From NCBI RefSeq assembly GCF_028372415.1, contig NC_092877.1:211412116-211476115 (forward strand): a stretch of 64,000 bases of DNA, given 5' to 3'. The position numbers were made by a program, and so were the translations under genes. Source of the DNA: Notamacropus eugenii. Taxonomy: Eukaryota > Chordata > Mammalia > Diprotodontia > Macropodidae. Under the pieces are notes generated by a model, which saw only the letters and a program-made list of their open reading frames with translations, ran no database searches and was not told where the DNA came from. Every line of letters begins with the position of its first letter. Positions within the stretch are counted from its first letter, which is position 1. Positions 11,020-25,559 of the stretch are shown here, piece by piece.

Positions 11020-11320
11020 AGCTGTTGTTGTTGTGTTTCTCCTTCATTTTCAAAGTCCCATGCCATCAGAGAAATGATGACATGACTTGCACTTGTTTAG
11101 AGTGAGGGGGGGCTGTGCAGGTCACCAGCTTCACTTCTCCTCCAGAGCCATCTGAATCCAGTGACCTGATATTCATCAGGAGGACTAAAGATGGCCCAGG
11201 ATGCACTGGGAGACCCTGGCCCCTTTAGGCTAAGGGCTTTTCAGGTTCTCACTTAGAGTGAGGTAATGCCCATTCAGTGAATAGGCCTCTTTAAGAAGTA
11301 GTCAGGGGATGGCCCTTTAA
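11020..11320. mobile_element. Second marsupial SINE family copy
   Basis: The sequence starts with GTTGTTGTTGTG and continues with TTCATTTTCAAAGTC, 'GAAATGATGACATGACTTGCA', CAGGTCACCAGCTTCACTTC and CCAGAGCCATCTGAATCCAG. I recognise this as a common marsupial interspersed repeat distinct from the CORE-SINE at 10652. An A-run follows near 11325-11335. Confidence 0.7.
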
Positions 11321-14300
11321 TTAGAAAAAAAAAATCAAGCTGGGAGGGCAAGATCTCATGGTTGCTGTTCCAAAGAGAAACAGTTACCACTGATATTCAC
11401 TACAAGTCAGGAGGGCCCAAAAAACAGTCATTAAGTGGAGCTTGGACAGAGAAGAAAGAAGGAAGGAAAGAGAGAGAGAAAGAAAGAAAATCTAGCCAGT
11501 AAACCCCAAGTTAATCGAGCAGCTCCTGGTCATTAAAATTTACCTTTCTTTGGAGAGGAGAAGGAAAGGAAGAGGGAGAGGACGAGCTGAGATCCCCAGC
11601 CAGCTGGATAGGAAGTTCTTGAGAGCAGTTAGGGCAGAAGGAGAGAGAGGACACAGGCAAGCAGACAATTAGGCTCATGAGTGTTTCTTTGTGAATAGAC
11701 AGGGGATGGGGAGGAGGCCTGAGAATGGCTTTGTCCTCTACAGTGATGACGTGTATTGACTTCTTGGTTAGTATGATGGATTTGGCTTCCTAGTCTTGGA
11801 ATATGGCTTTCTGGTGTCTGAATAAATGTTTTCCTTTTATATAGAGAATCTGTTATACTTGGCAATTCTGAGCTATGCCGGCATATTCATAGTTGCCCTT
11901 GGGTGAATATTGCCTGGGTGATACTCATTGGTATAGGAAGTTCTGGTGAAAAACTCCTCCTAGTAATGCAGATGACCATCTTCTTAGATGCTTTATCTTG
12001 GCAAGAACATTAATAAATTAAGTGACAGAGAGATGGCCTTCTGAAGGAGCTCCTCAATTGAAAATTTACTACATGGCCTTAGAAATGAAAGAGTAGGAAG
12101 GAAATGAGTCATAACATGGAAGAGCAGGTCTGAGAGAGAAAGGAATTTGCCTTTCCCACAGCCCTAAATTCATTCCCTTTTAAGGAGAGCCCAAGGTATG
12201 GAGTGAAAGTGAAACTAACAAGAAATAGTTGGAGCATTGGGTGGGTTATTTACAGGCTACCACGAATCTTTGTTTCCTGGATTCTGTCTATGGGGTAAAA
12301 CTAAGTCTTCCTTGTAACTAATATAACTTGTTACCTTGAGCACTGGGAAGGGGAACCCAAGATATTTTTACCCACATTAGTAGAAACCTAGACATAGCCT
12401 GCATTTTGTGCAGAGAAAACTCTGGATGGGGGAAAGTCAGACATACAATTTGTGGACAAACCATGTAAGAGCAACGTTGGTGCACATAAACCTAGAACCT
12501 TGGAGTACTTAACTATGAGTTGCACTAAAATTTGCATGAGATTTGGTTGGGGAAAAGGGACTAAACAAAAGAGATTAGACAGTGGGTAAGTCTGATATTA
12601 GGCTATGGAGAGAAGGCAGAATCACTTAACTATCGTTTCTGTTTCCTCTGACAAGGAGAATAACCTATAGGAATGGAAAATATAGAACAACCCTACTAGT
12701 TCAACACAGGAAGTTGAAATTCAAGATAAGAGAATGAGAGGGGAGATAGGAAGATAGCACTAAGTTGACTTCAGTGAGTTCAAATCACCAGTCCCTGATG
12801 AACCATATCCCACTCTACTGAAATCAATCAAGCACCAATAAACAAGCACCTTCCATGTGCCAGACATCATGTTGGACACTGGGGATATAAATACAGCTCT
12901 GAAGTACCTTACAATCTAATGAACAGGGGAAAAACAACAACTCATAGATGCAATTGGAAAGCCACTATCAGTGTTCTGTGAAAGACTGTGAACAACTGGA
13001 GCAGTGCAACAATGCCAAAGACGGGCAAACGTCCTGATATCAAATAAAGCAAGAGAATAAAGTCACATTTATAGGTCAGGGAATTGGACTTTGATTGTTG
13101 ACAAAATTCTAGAAGATATTTTTAAGAAGAAGTTTTTAAATACTCAGAAAGGGAAACGATGAGCTAGCTTTATCAAGAGTAAGTCATACCAGACAAGAAT
13201 ATGTAGAAGGATTTAATCAAGTAATTATGTACTAATCATCTGCTATGTCTCACTACATTAGGTGCTGGGAATACAAAGACAAAAACGAAAACAAAATAAT
13301 CTCTGTCCTTAAGGGACAAACTCCAACATGTACATCTAAATAGCAATTGCTGTTTATTCTTCAGAGCAAGAAAAGCTACATATCCACCTCAGAACTCTAG
13401 AGGTACACCTGAGGGGTTGGAGGTGTCTTTCTCTAATGCTGTTGAGTTGAGCTTTCATTCCACTCAGTTCCCTTCAACTGTAGCCATCAATAACTAGCAT
13501 CATTCCATTTGCCAGTGAACAACAATGAACTTTTACAAAGGGCTGTTTTACTGCAAAAATATAGCAAGAACAGAGGCGTAAAGGTTCCCCCCACACCCTA
13601 ACACCTGGAAGATCACTTTCTCCTATGCCTCTTCAGTCTCCCAGAAAAGTAAACTCAATCTTAACACAATTTCTACATAGTATTATTCCCAGTAAGTTTA
13701 TTTTCACATGTGGGATCGACATAGAATTAATCCAAGTCTCTACTACTGCTAGGTCATGAAGGTCTTTCTATGGGGCCAGGATACTAAAGACCACAAGACT
13801 AAGCATGGATTCCACTTCTAGCCCTTGTGGTGACTCAGTCTCCTGTACTTTTGAAGCTCCTAAGCTCAGTGCTGCATCTCATCTTCACCCCAAAACAGGA
13901 AGAATAGACATGACATCAAGAGAAGCAATAGCTGGACCATATACTCATAGGATATATTATGATGGCCCTGGTGGGAAAATAAAGGCCTGAGGTTTCTCTC
14001 CCCATCTAGGGCTTAGTCTGGGTCTTCTCACTTTAACACTAGGCAGAGAAAAACCAGACCAAGAGAAAAGCCCTGGTTTTTTCAATGAACACCAGTTGTG
14101 GCTTCATAGCCAACCAAAAAGGTACTCTTTATCATGTCGATAGTGGGCCAGAGTCAGTTGCAGAAAACATAATATCTGTATGTGTTCCAAAGTCCATATG
14201 GGGATTGCATCAATTGAACAATGTAGAAGTAGATATAATACATATAAACTTAATATAAGGTCATATCTAGATAAGAAAAGGCATAGAGATAGCTGGATAA

Positions 14301-16164
14301 CTGTCTTTAGGTTTAGGTCTGTAGGGTACTGAAGGATTTTCATGTAGAAGTAGAATTTGGTTTGATCTGATAGTCCCTGTAGAACCAAATCTGAAGCATT
14401 GGAGTGAAGGTGAACATTAAGGGTAGGGTGATAGTTGCATAGGGAGAAACATTCCTGAATGATGTAAAGAAAAATATTTCTACCTTAGGGGGTAATAGAT
14501 TCACCCTTCCTGGATCTTTTCAAGTGAAACCTAGAAGACCACTTGTCAACTATGAGAAATTATTCACTTGGATCCCTACTCTATTCCAAACACTATTAAC
14601 CAATTTAATATTTTACATAAATCATATAGAAATAATTAGATAAGATAGGTTCTTATAGTATGTCTTTATAATGGGCCTCAAATGTTAATGTAACATTCAC
14701 TACTTGTTTACCACTTATGAAACTCACTTGTGCAAACACAAGAATGCTAACAAAGACATCTCCATGCTGTTTTACTCAAATTCCACATCAAATCCCACAT
14801 GGGTGGGATGCCTTGATGCTTTGGAAAATCCTCCAACTTTTTTAGACCTCTGGACCAATCTCTTTTGTCCAACATGAGCAGGTGACCATTATGACCACTT
14901 AGTCAATGGAGATGTTCCATGCTTCACCTAACCTGTGACACCAGCCCCTGCTAATATGTCATCAAAAGTAAGGTCTATCAAGCAATGAGATTCTGTATTT
15001 TACCATTCTTCTTTTGCATATTTGGGTATCAAACCCTATAAAAACAAGGTCCTGAAAGAAGAGAGCACCTCAGATCCTGAAGAAGATCTGAAGTCCACTT
15101 CATCAGAGGGGACCATAGACCCTTTAATGAATGCCATTGGCTCAGAGCTGTGTCTCAGTGGTGTTTCTTTTAGATTGGGCAATTATAATTCCCACATGAC
15201 TATGTTTATAGAGGAGATTCCTATATAAGTACACACTGGAGTAGTCAACCCTGAAGTCCTTTCTGTTTCTGAGAGTGTCTTATTCTTAATCACACGTGAT
15301 GCTGATCAGAACAGATCATTATAAGAATGTTGGCAAATCACTTCCATTTTGCATCTATTTGTTGTCTTTCTTCAAGTTAAATATATATATATATATACAC
15401 ACACACACATATGTTCTTGGGATACCCTTCCTTAGCTCTACCTCAAGTCAACCTCTCACAAGGCTCAATTCCTCCAGTATTTTGTAGGGCAATGGTGTTC
15501 AAAATCTTCTATCATCCTCTTATGTAGTATTTTGAAAATAAACAAGCAATATAAACTGGTGCTGCCTTTGTCATGTTTCTGCATTTGGCACAGATAATGA
15601 GTACTTGCTAACTAACATGGTTTCTGGGTTTTATCAGCCTAGTTGCAATCTTCTGTCATCTAGACTTCTCTAGGAAATGGTTATAGAATCAAAATATTTA
15701 TTTCTTGCCAATGCCCATTTTGCAGTCAATATTAAATCAGGGTAGATCGGAGATGCTATAAACCTTCTCAACTTTCTCTTTTCCTCTAAGCTGTATTATG
15801 ATGCTTACTGTAACCTCATGTTGGTCTGCTTACACACAGAAAACTGATTCTGAAATTATTCATATCTTTGAGCCTGTTAAGATATAGTCAGTTTCATTTG
15901 GGAGACCATTCCACACTCTCTCTGTGTGATGCCCCTTCCATAGTCTTCATGTTCAGGACTTCCAGATTGATTTCTTGAATAAAGTGTCTATAAGTTTAAG
16001 GCTATGAAAACTCTTTGAATTCTTTCTTTTCTTGATCTTGAAGCAAGGTTTGTGGTTTGTTTTGTTTTTTAGCACAGCTATCCTTACTTCTCTGTGCTCA
16101 TTTTGCACAAGTCATTGAGTTCTGAAGTATGTGTTGACTTAGTCTTTAGAATCATGTTGTTTTG
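11321..16164. other. Intergenic, only old repeat fragments
   Basis: No gene was recognised in this stretch. Visible pieces are a GA-rich tract (11450-11600), two old MIR/L3-like fragments (12826-12912 and 13225-13330; motif 'TGTGCCAGACATCATG...GGGGATA') and a short (TA)n(CA)n at 15383-15410. The open frames at 13805-13990 and 15022-15228 lack protein-like similarity that I know. Confidence 0.5.
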
Positions 16165-16290
16165 CAGTCAGCCAACAAGCATTTTTTAAGCACTTGTTAT
16201 TACTATGTGCCAGGCAATACGCGAAGTGCATGGGAAATAAAGAAAAGCAAAAATAGTCCCTACCTCAGGGAGCTTACATTATAACAGGGC
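16165..16290 (+). mobile_element. Old MIR/L3-like interspersed repeat
   Basis: Reads TTTTTTAAGCACTTGTTATT, ATGTGCCAGGCAATACG and GGGAGCTTACATTATAACAG, a pattern typical of an ancient mammalian repeat. Diverged. Exact family not assigned. Confidence 0.6.
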
Positions 16291-18439
16291 AAACAACATG
16301 TAAATAACTACCTATATAAAGATACAGTGTGCATAGAAGGAAATTTCAGGGAGGGAGGAACAGGGAGCTGAAGTAAGGCAAGGGTTGGGAAGTATTAGGG
16401 GAATGGGAGAGAAGCACATATGATGCTGTTGCAGGGCCCAACATTAAAAAGAGGGCAATTTGATCTGGTGGACAGAGGAATCAATTTGGAATCACAGGAC
16501 CTGGTTTAGAATCTGGCTTTCCATTTAGCTAGGTGTTGATGTCAGCTTGCAGAGAGGTCTATAGTGAGGTCTGACAGACATTTGGCTCTGTGCTTGCTAG
16601 TGTTTTTGTCAATTAGATGAAGGAATGCTTGTCACATTTATAAATGGCAGAAGTTAGTAGGGTCAGCCAACACTTTGGAGGACAGTGTGTCTAAAAATGT
16701 TCTGAAGGACTGGAATGATGGGAAAAATTAAATATGATAAAATTTATTAGGGACAAATATGAAAGCCTACACTTGGAAGATGATTCTTGTGAACATAGTA
16801 CAGGTTGGGGAAGCCACCTTTAAGTCACCTTCTGATTTTTAAAGTTTGAAAACCTGTAGTCCCCTCCCACTAAATTCTAGGCTTTAGGCGCTTTTGATAA
16901 GGCCTTAACTTTCACCTTATTGGTGGATTTGTGGAGACTTAGAATGGATAGGTCAGATGAACGTACCTTTCAAAGCCAATCTCCCAGATATCAGATCTAC
17001 CTAATTTCCTAAATTGAGTTTATCTTTCAGTTTTATTACATTCCAGAATCTTTAAATTTACGACATTTTCCATCCACATGGAGATCTTATCTGCCACATA
17101 TCCATCAAAACTTGTTTTGTCTCTCATTCTTTCAAACTCTCCTCCCCCAGCCTAGTTAATGAAGAATAGGTAAATAAACTAATCCTTGCTAATAAGGTAG
17201 ACAGCTAATATTAGCCAAAATAATTTAACTAACCAATTCACCAGTTTTTCTACAGGTTGTTAAGAGTAAATCTAGTGGTGGAAATTTTAAACATGGTGAG
17301 AGGGAAGGAGGCAGAAATGATTAAAGAGAATATACTTTTGAAAGTGCCTTCCAAGTCACAAGATGCATGAGTTAGATGCCCACTTCCATGCGCCATTATA
17401 GTTGATTGCTTCCATCAATAGAGTAAGCTGAATTTTGTTTTGGTTGGGAAGAGATCACAGAAGTAACTTGTTGTAGTTTCTATAAACTATATCTAGCTGT
17501 CTGTTAATATGGCAATGAACTTATATTGTTTGGTTGGAAATAAACAACCAAGATCTCAGCTGACAGGGTGAGGATTCTTTAAGTAACAGTAACAATTCTC
17601 TAAGGAGTTTTCATACAAGGCAATAATAATGGAGTATTAAATCATTTAAAACCAAAGGATTAGGCTCAGCTTCTTTATCTGTAAAATGAGAGAGTTAAAC
17701 TACATGACCTCTAAGATCTCTTCAAGTTTTAATTCTATGATTCTACAATTAGCTGCTGAAACAGGTTAAAGTATAAAATTATTTTTGAAACAGGCAATGT
17801 AAATCCTGAATTAAAGATGTAAAGTCAGTACTTAAAAAACTTAAAAAAACCCAACAGCCTAGCTACATAATTAGTGTGAGTACTCTGCACATGTTCTGTA
17901 GATCATGGTCTCTCCACGATATAGTTGTTATGGGGGAATAAAGTATCTAACGTAGGCCATCTTCTCCTCATGCCCATCACTGAATACTTTCTAGCTTCCA
18001 GTTCTTTAAGAACCTTGAGTCACCTCAGGGCAACAATGAGGCATCACATAGGTTATTAAACAGCTCATTTGGGGGTTTTCCTATTTTCTTCTTTGTATCT
18101 GAATAACTGCTTGGCAATTCACATGATTACATTTTCAAGTGACTTTAGTCAGGTTTGCCTCCAGCAACAGAACCCCCCAAATTACAAATATGTTGGAGAA
18201 TCACTTAAACAAAAACTCTAAGGAAGGCTCAACATGATATTTAGTAACCTAGAATCATAGAGTTGAATGAGCCTGGAAAACCTTTTAGCTACACTGTAAT
18301 TAAAGTAAATGTAAGCTAAGTGAGATTCACAGCTGTGGTTTTCCATATTTGTGGTTGGCTGGGTTAGATGTGGCATTTTCAGGACATAGTATGCAGATAC
18401 ATCTGTCTGTACGTCTATATATGTATATGTATTACGTCT
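16291..18439. other. Intergenic, SINE fragments
   Basis: Weak CORE-SINE fragments near 16460-16540 (GATCTGGTGGACAGAGG, CACAGGACCTGG) and 17655-17755 (CTTTATCTGTAAAATGAGAG ... ATTCTATGATTCTAC). No gene seen. Confidence 0.5.
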
Positions 18440-18745
18440 CATAACAAGAGTATGCCCAGCAATATTGCTTCTAGGACTGTATCCCAAAGAGGTCATAGAT
18501 ATGGGAAAAGGACCCACATGCACAAAAATGTTTATAGCAGCTCTTTTGTGGTGGCCAAGAACTGGAAACTGAGGGGATGCCTATCAACTGGGGAACGGCT
18601 GAACAAGTGGTGGTGTATGAATGCAATGGAATACTATTGTGCTATGAGAAATGATGATTATATGGACTTATAGGAATTGATATATGACCTGATGCTGAGT
18701 GAAATGAGCAGAACCAGGAGAACACTGTTCACTTTACTGTGCATC
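18440..18745 (+). mobile_element. L1 ORF2 3' fragment, plus orientation
   Basis: A frame here encodes part of the L1 ORF2p C-terminal region: residues like 'SSFVVAKNWKLRGCLSTGER', then 'LNKWWCMNAMEYYCAM'. It ends near 'GAGTGAAATGAGCAGAACCA'. It is truncated at both ends and lies head-on against the next fragment. Confidence 0.8.
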
Positions 18746-19500
18746 AGTTTATGTAAGTCTTTCCAGGTTTTTCTGAAAGCATACTGCCCATCATTTCCCA
18801 TAGCACAATAGTGCTATATTCCATCACAATCACATGCCAGAACTTGTTCAGCTGCTCCCCAATCCATGAGCATTCAAATTTCCAATTCTTTGTCACCACA
18901 AAAAGAGTTGCTATAAATATTTTTGTACAAATAGGGCCTCCCTTCCACCTTTTTTTTTTTTTTAACAATCTTTTTGGGATACAGACCTAATAGTGATATT
19001 GCTGGGTCAAAGGGATGTACAGTTTTACAGCACTTTGGACATAGTTCCAAAGTTCTGCTCACCAGAATGGTTGGACCAGTTTACAACTCCACCATCAGTG
19101 CATTAGCATTCCCATTCCCATATCCCCTTCAACATCTGTCATTTTCCTTTTCGGTCATGTAATTCAATCTGACAGGTGAGGTGGTACCTCAGAATTGTTT
19201 TAATTTACACTTCTCTAATCAATAGTGATTTAGATCCCTTTTTCCTATCTATAGATAGCTTTAATTTCTTCTGAAAACTGCCCCTTTACATCCTTTGACC
19301 ACTTATCAATTGAGGAATAACTGGTATTCTTATAAATTTGACTCGGTTCTCTATATATTTGAGAAATGAGGTCTTTATCAGAAACTTGCTGTGAAATTTC
19401 CTCCCTTAGCTGCATGGGTTCTGTCTATGTGAGACCTTTTCAATTTCATGTCATCAAAATGATCCATTTTACACCTCTGAGCGCTCTCTATCTCCGATTC
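18746..19500 (-). mobile_element. L1 ORF2 3' fragment, minus orientation
   Basis: The complement of GTAAGTCTTTCCAGGTTTTT through TTTGTACAAATAGGGC encodes the same ORF2p segment as the neighbour, with frames reading 'VVTKNWKFECSWIGEQLNKF'. It continues upstream in ORF2 to about 19500. It shares only moderate identity with 18440-18745, so the two are separate insertions rather than one twin-primed copy. Confidence 0.8.
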
Positions 19501-19999
19501 TTCCCTTGCCCACAGGTCTGACAGGTGAAGGATCCCCTCCTCCCCCACCTAGTGTCTACACCGTGCGCCTGTCTGGATGTCATGTCGGTTCAGGGCTCAG
19601 TGTCTGGCCTATGCCCGGTCTCTGCCAAACTCCTTCCCAGTTTTTGTCCCCGGAGCTGGGGCTCTGGGTTTCTCAGGCACTAGGCTGCGTTTGTGCTCCC
19701 TGCTCTAACAGGACCAAAATGCCGAGATGCTTTGGGGGTCCTCAGTCACGGAAGGCATCCTGCGGGGTCCTGCGGGCTTCATCTCTTTCGCCGATCCACT
19801 CCAGGACCAGCCTGTTCTGAGGAGCTCTGGGTCCTGGGCCTGTGTTTGCTTCCTCATCTGTAAAAGCAGGGAACTCAGTGAAATGAATAATTCCTTCTTC
19901 TGAAGCTCTGCTTCGTCTAGGCAGAAGCGCGCTACTTGAACAACCAAAGGGCACCTTCATGGCTGACTTGATGTACTTTTCTTCAGCAATTCAACGTCA
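19501..19999. other. Upstream flank of the CpG island
   Basis: GC content rises gradually. There is a SINE-tail-like piece near 19850 (TTCCTCATCTGTAAAAGCAG). No supported coding region; open frames on both strands overlap one another and have no known similarity. Confidence 0.4.
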
Positions 20000-20508
20000 T
20001 TTTCCCCTTGAAGGCGCATGATGTACTAGGTCCGGGGCCGCTCCTAGGGCTGGAAGGAGCCTTCAAAGGCCTCTGTTCCGTCCGGCCCAGGTCCAGATGG
20101 ACGGCACTGAGGCCCAGGGAGGTGGCTCGGCCCCGGGCTCTCCCTAGTGGGGCCGGGACAAACCGGGGGATTTACGCCCGCGCGGCCAGGGCCGCCGGGG
20201 CCTCCGCGGGGGTTATTTTAACGAGCGGCCTAGCGCCCGCCGGCGCTTCGTGAACACGACACGGAGGAGATAAAGTGCAGTTTGGAAGCCCGGGCGCCAC
20301 CCAGGTAGCCCGCAAACCTCCTCGGCTGGCGACAAGGTTTCAGGAAAAGCTGGGGCTTTCCGGAAGCCGTTGGGGAAGGGCCAACCAAAACACTAAGCCC
20401 GGGAAAGGACGAGCCCAGGAAATCCCCCGGGGGCTTCCCCGGCCGACTCGGCCCCCGGACGCGCCCCCTCCGGGCCTGGGACCGCCGGGGCCAAGGCCGG
20501 AACCCTAG

Positions 20509-21447
<939 letters not shown>

Positions 21448-22974
21448 TGAGCTTTTTTTTTAAATTGCCCTTGCGTGAGGAGTGATGGGGCCCGAGTTGG
21501 AGCTACGGCGCGCGGGCTGATGGAGCCTCCCGGCGCAGGCGCGCACCTCCCCCCCCCCCAGCCCGGGAAGCCCCTGGTGGGAGGGGGCAGTGGCGGTAGC
21601 TGGGCCGAGGAGGCGGGCGATGTCGCGCCTTGTCTCGAATGGGAGTCTGGAGCGGATGGACGCTCTGGGGAGGGGGAGGGGATGGCGCCCGCCGGATACC
21701 TAAGGATCCGGGGGGAGGGGAGAGCCACTTTCAAACTTGGGGGCGGGCTCCCTTGGAGACCAGCCTTTTGCCCTCTCCTTGACCCTGTTGCGGGGAATGG
21801 GGTGACGGTGCGAGTAAGACAGGCTCGCGGGGGCGGGGCCGGTGGCGTGCTCCAACTAATTTCTTTTTGAACTCCTTGGAGGCCCGGAACAAAAGGGACG
21901 GGCGGGGGAGGGGAGAGCAGCCTGGTTTTAACGGCTACCCGGGAGGGGGGGGAGCGGCTGGAAGCGGCCGCGGCGCGAGAACGTGCGCGTGGCTTCCGTC
22001 ACTCAGGCCCTCTGTGCGCGCGCCGGGCTCAGCTACTTAATGGGTCTGGTTTGGTGCAGGCCTTCGGGGAAGGTCTCCGCCGCTAGCCCAGTTAACGGAG
22101 GCTCCTCGGGCGGTGGTAGCGGAGCCGGCTCGGCGCTGACGCCCAGCCTTTCTAGTAGTGTGGGTTATTATTGCCCAGTAAATTCTGTGCTAAAGTTTTC
22201 CCCCCAGGAAGTAGCCCAAGAAGCTACTTTGGGAGCGCCTGGGGCGATGAAAATAGACCTTTGAGGTGTACTCCTCGTAGTATATACTTTTGTGCCTGGC
22301 GCCTGCGCTTCTCTGGAGAAGGCTTTGCCGCGGCCTCGTGTTGACTGTTTATGGCAACAAAGTTGCCATGTGGTGTAATAGACTAGAGTCTGCGGTATGC
22401 TCCAGGTACGGCCCCGAACAAGTTGGCATATCTACATAACATTGTAAAGTCATTTACTGGCTTAAGCTTATGGTCTGTTTTTAATATATTAAAACTCCTG
22501 TCTAGAACGGTTGTTTATAGTTACCGGGACTAAATCGTAATAAGTATTTGGATAATTACTTAGGATAGTAGTCTCATGTTATTAATGGCACCTACCTTTG
22601 TGATGAAATTTTTCCAGTTAATGATAGAAGCCATAATTCAGTTGTGCAATGAATGCAAAACTGTTCTCAGATTTAGAGACGGAGAGGGGACCTTAAGAGC
22701 TCATTACTTTTAGGAAAACTTTTGATAAAAGAACTTGAATACATTCCTATTTCGAAAATTTTAATTTAAGGAAAACTTGAAGCTCTCTTGATTTTACCCG
22801 TAATGGTGCAGTATAAGACAGGCTTTGAACGAATAAACTCTAATGCTGCTTATACATTCTGATCTAACAGCCATTTATCGTTAATCACAGCAGACTTGAT
22901 TTTCTCCAGTTAAAGCATGGTGAATGTTATTCTTTTGTGATGTACCCAATTATTGCAGGCGCCAGGTTTAGGAT

Positions 22975-23090
22975 CATAACATTTTTAGTTGGAAGGGACC
23001 TTAGAGATCACCTAGGCCCAAAGAGGTTAATTAAGTGACTTTCCCTTGGTCACAGGTAATAAGTAACAAATCCAGTATTTTTTCCATTAT
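22975..23090 (+). mobile_element. MIR/THER-like SINE fragment
   Basis: Motifs TTTTTAGTTGGAAGGGACCT, TAGAGATCACCTAGGCCCA and AAGTGACTTTCCCTTGGTCA are typical of MIR-type CORE-SINEs. Old and partial. Confidence 0.65.
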
Positions 23091-24854
23091 ACCTGAAGTT
23101 CTTAATGATCAGTTAGATAAGATTTGCTGGTATATGTGTGGTAAAGTTTTCTTATAAATCTAGTAGACTAGCAAGAACATTGAATTTGGAATCAGAGACC
23201 CTGAGTTAAAAGAAATGTTTCATTTATTTTTCATTCCCAAGGACTAAGGTATTCACGTAATTCAAATTTTCCAGCCAACTAAAACTTAGCTCTCTTAAAA
23301 GTGTCACCTTCTTAAAACAATTTTTGAAGAAAAACTCACTCATCTGCCTTTTTTACTAAACAAAATGCTAAACATAACATAACTTACTTGTGTGTGCCTG
23401 ATTCAGGATCGTTACTTATGAGTACCCTGACTGTTTCTTCCTATCATTATGACCTTGGATATATTTAACCTTTTTAAAAAGAGGGAATTGAAATAGATAT
23501 TCTACAATGTACCTGCCAATGTTAAGAATGCTATGGTAATATGTACAGAAGCCCTTAGTGTTTGTTTCTTAAACTAGATTGGTGAAAACCCAGATTGTTG
23601 TCTTTTTGTAGTTGTATTTTTTATTACTGTATCCTTCTTTTGGTTAGCTGTGGAGCTGATTAAATTCTCTTCATGAATCTAATCTGATATAAATCATTAT
23701 TAGATGAGTTTTATTATAGCTATTTTCCTCTTCTCAGAAGTCTTTCACTTTTTAATTGGAGACTGATATTATATGTAGGATTCTGGATTCCTAGTACTCT
23801 CAAGAGTACGAAGCACTGTTTTTAATTGTAACCTTGGGCAAGTCACTTCATGCTGGGCTGCAGTATATCTGTAAAAATGAGGATGGGGAGTGTGAAGTGG
23901 AACAGGTCCCTTTACGTTCTAAAACTCTTTTGAGCTTTACTGTTCAGGCTGACATCTAATTTAGTGGAATATCCAATATGTATATATTTCTGAGGTTTGG
24001 TCTGGATCAGTGAATCCCTTCACTGATGGTGATCATTAACCTAACCTCCTGTTACTGTTTACTGATAGTTACCTAGCTAGAGAGAGTCAGTGGCAGCACA
24101 TGACCCCAGGTGTTTCTGACCTCTGGACTAGCTGAAGTTTTTGCTGCATATTAAATGTAGAAGGGATAGAATTAAGTGTTTTTCTGTTTATATGTTTCCT
24201 ACTTTAAGCCAACCAGATATTTAATATTCAGCTTTATGAGCAAGAGAAATTATAGGATTCTCTAAGCTTTGCTTTAAAGCTAAGCTCTGAATATAAAAGT
24301 GTGAGTATGGGAGTGGTAACATAGACTAGATGATTTCTAAGAGTTCTTAAAGATTATTGATTTTACATAAATTTAGTGTTCAGAATCTCACACCGAGTAG
24401 CATAATTAATTTTTATATATTAGTACAAAAGCAAAGAATTTAGACTCAAAACTAGTCAGAGTTGTGATGACTACTTTGCTAAGTGTGAATTATACAGTGA
24501 TTCTTAAAAAAAATCAAGTTACAACTTTCTGAAACAAATTGTGGTGAAAAGTGATGTGAGTTTGTAACTGAAATGTTTTCTTAGGTGATGAGTAAAGGCA
24601 AAACAGAAGATACTTGTTTTAAGTAAATATATAGTATGAAATAGTGTAACCTAGTTTCTTTTCAAGAAGGACTAATATTCCATTATCTCTTTTGTAATGA
24701 CTTCAGTTATTTTTGTAATGTCTTTGGTTCTTTTTATAATGGCACTATCTTAGTAACTAATTGGCTTATCATTTTTTATGAGGTGAGAGATGATTTGAAG
24801 ATACCAGAGAGTGTTGAGATTGCAATTAGGAAGGAAGCCAAGTTAGTCTCTTAA

Positions 24855-24868
24855 GAATGCTATACTGC
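24855..24868. repeat. Left target-site duplication of RPS24 retrocopy
   Basis: GAATGCTATACTGC, repeated exactly at 25546-25559 behind the A-tail. Marks an L1-mediated insertion. Confidence 0.9.
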
Positions 24869-25545
<677 letters not shown>

Positions 25546-25559
25546 GAATGCTATACTGC
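25546..25559. repeat. Right target-site duplication of RPS24 retrocopy
   Basis: Exact copy of GAATGCTATACTGC seen at 24855-24868, immediately after the A-tail. Confidence 0.9.

Noticed and set aside
18440..19500. Single twin-primed L1 insertion
   Set aside because: The two arms cover the same ORF2 segment and differ in sequence; twin priming yields adjacent, not overlapping, segments.
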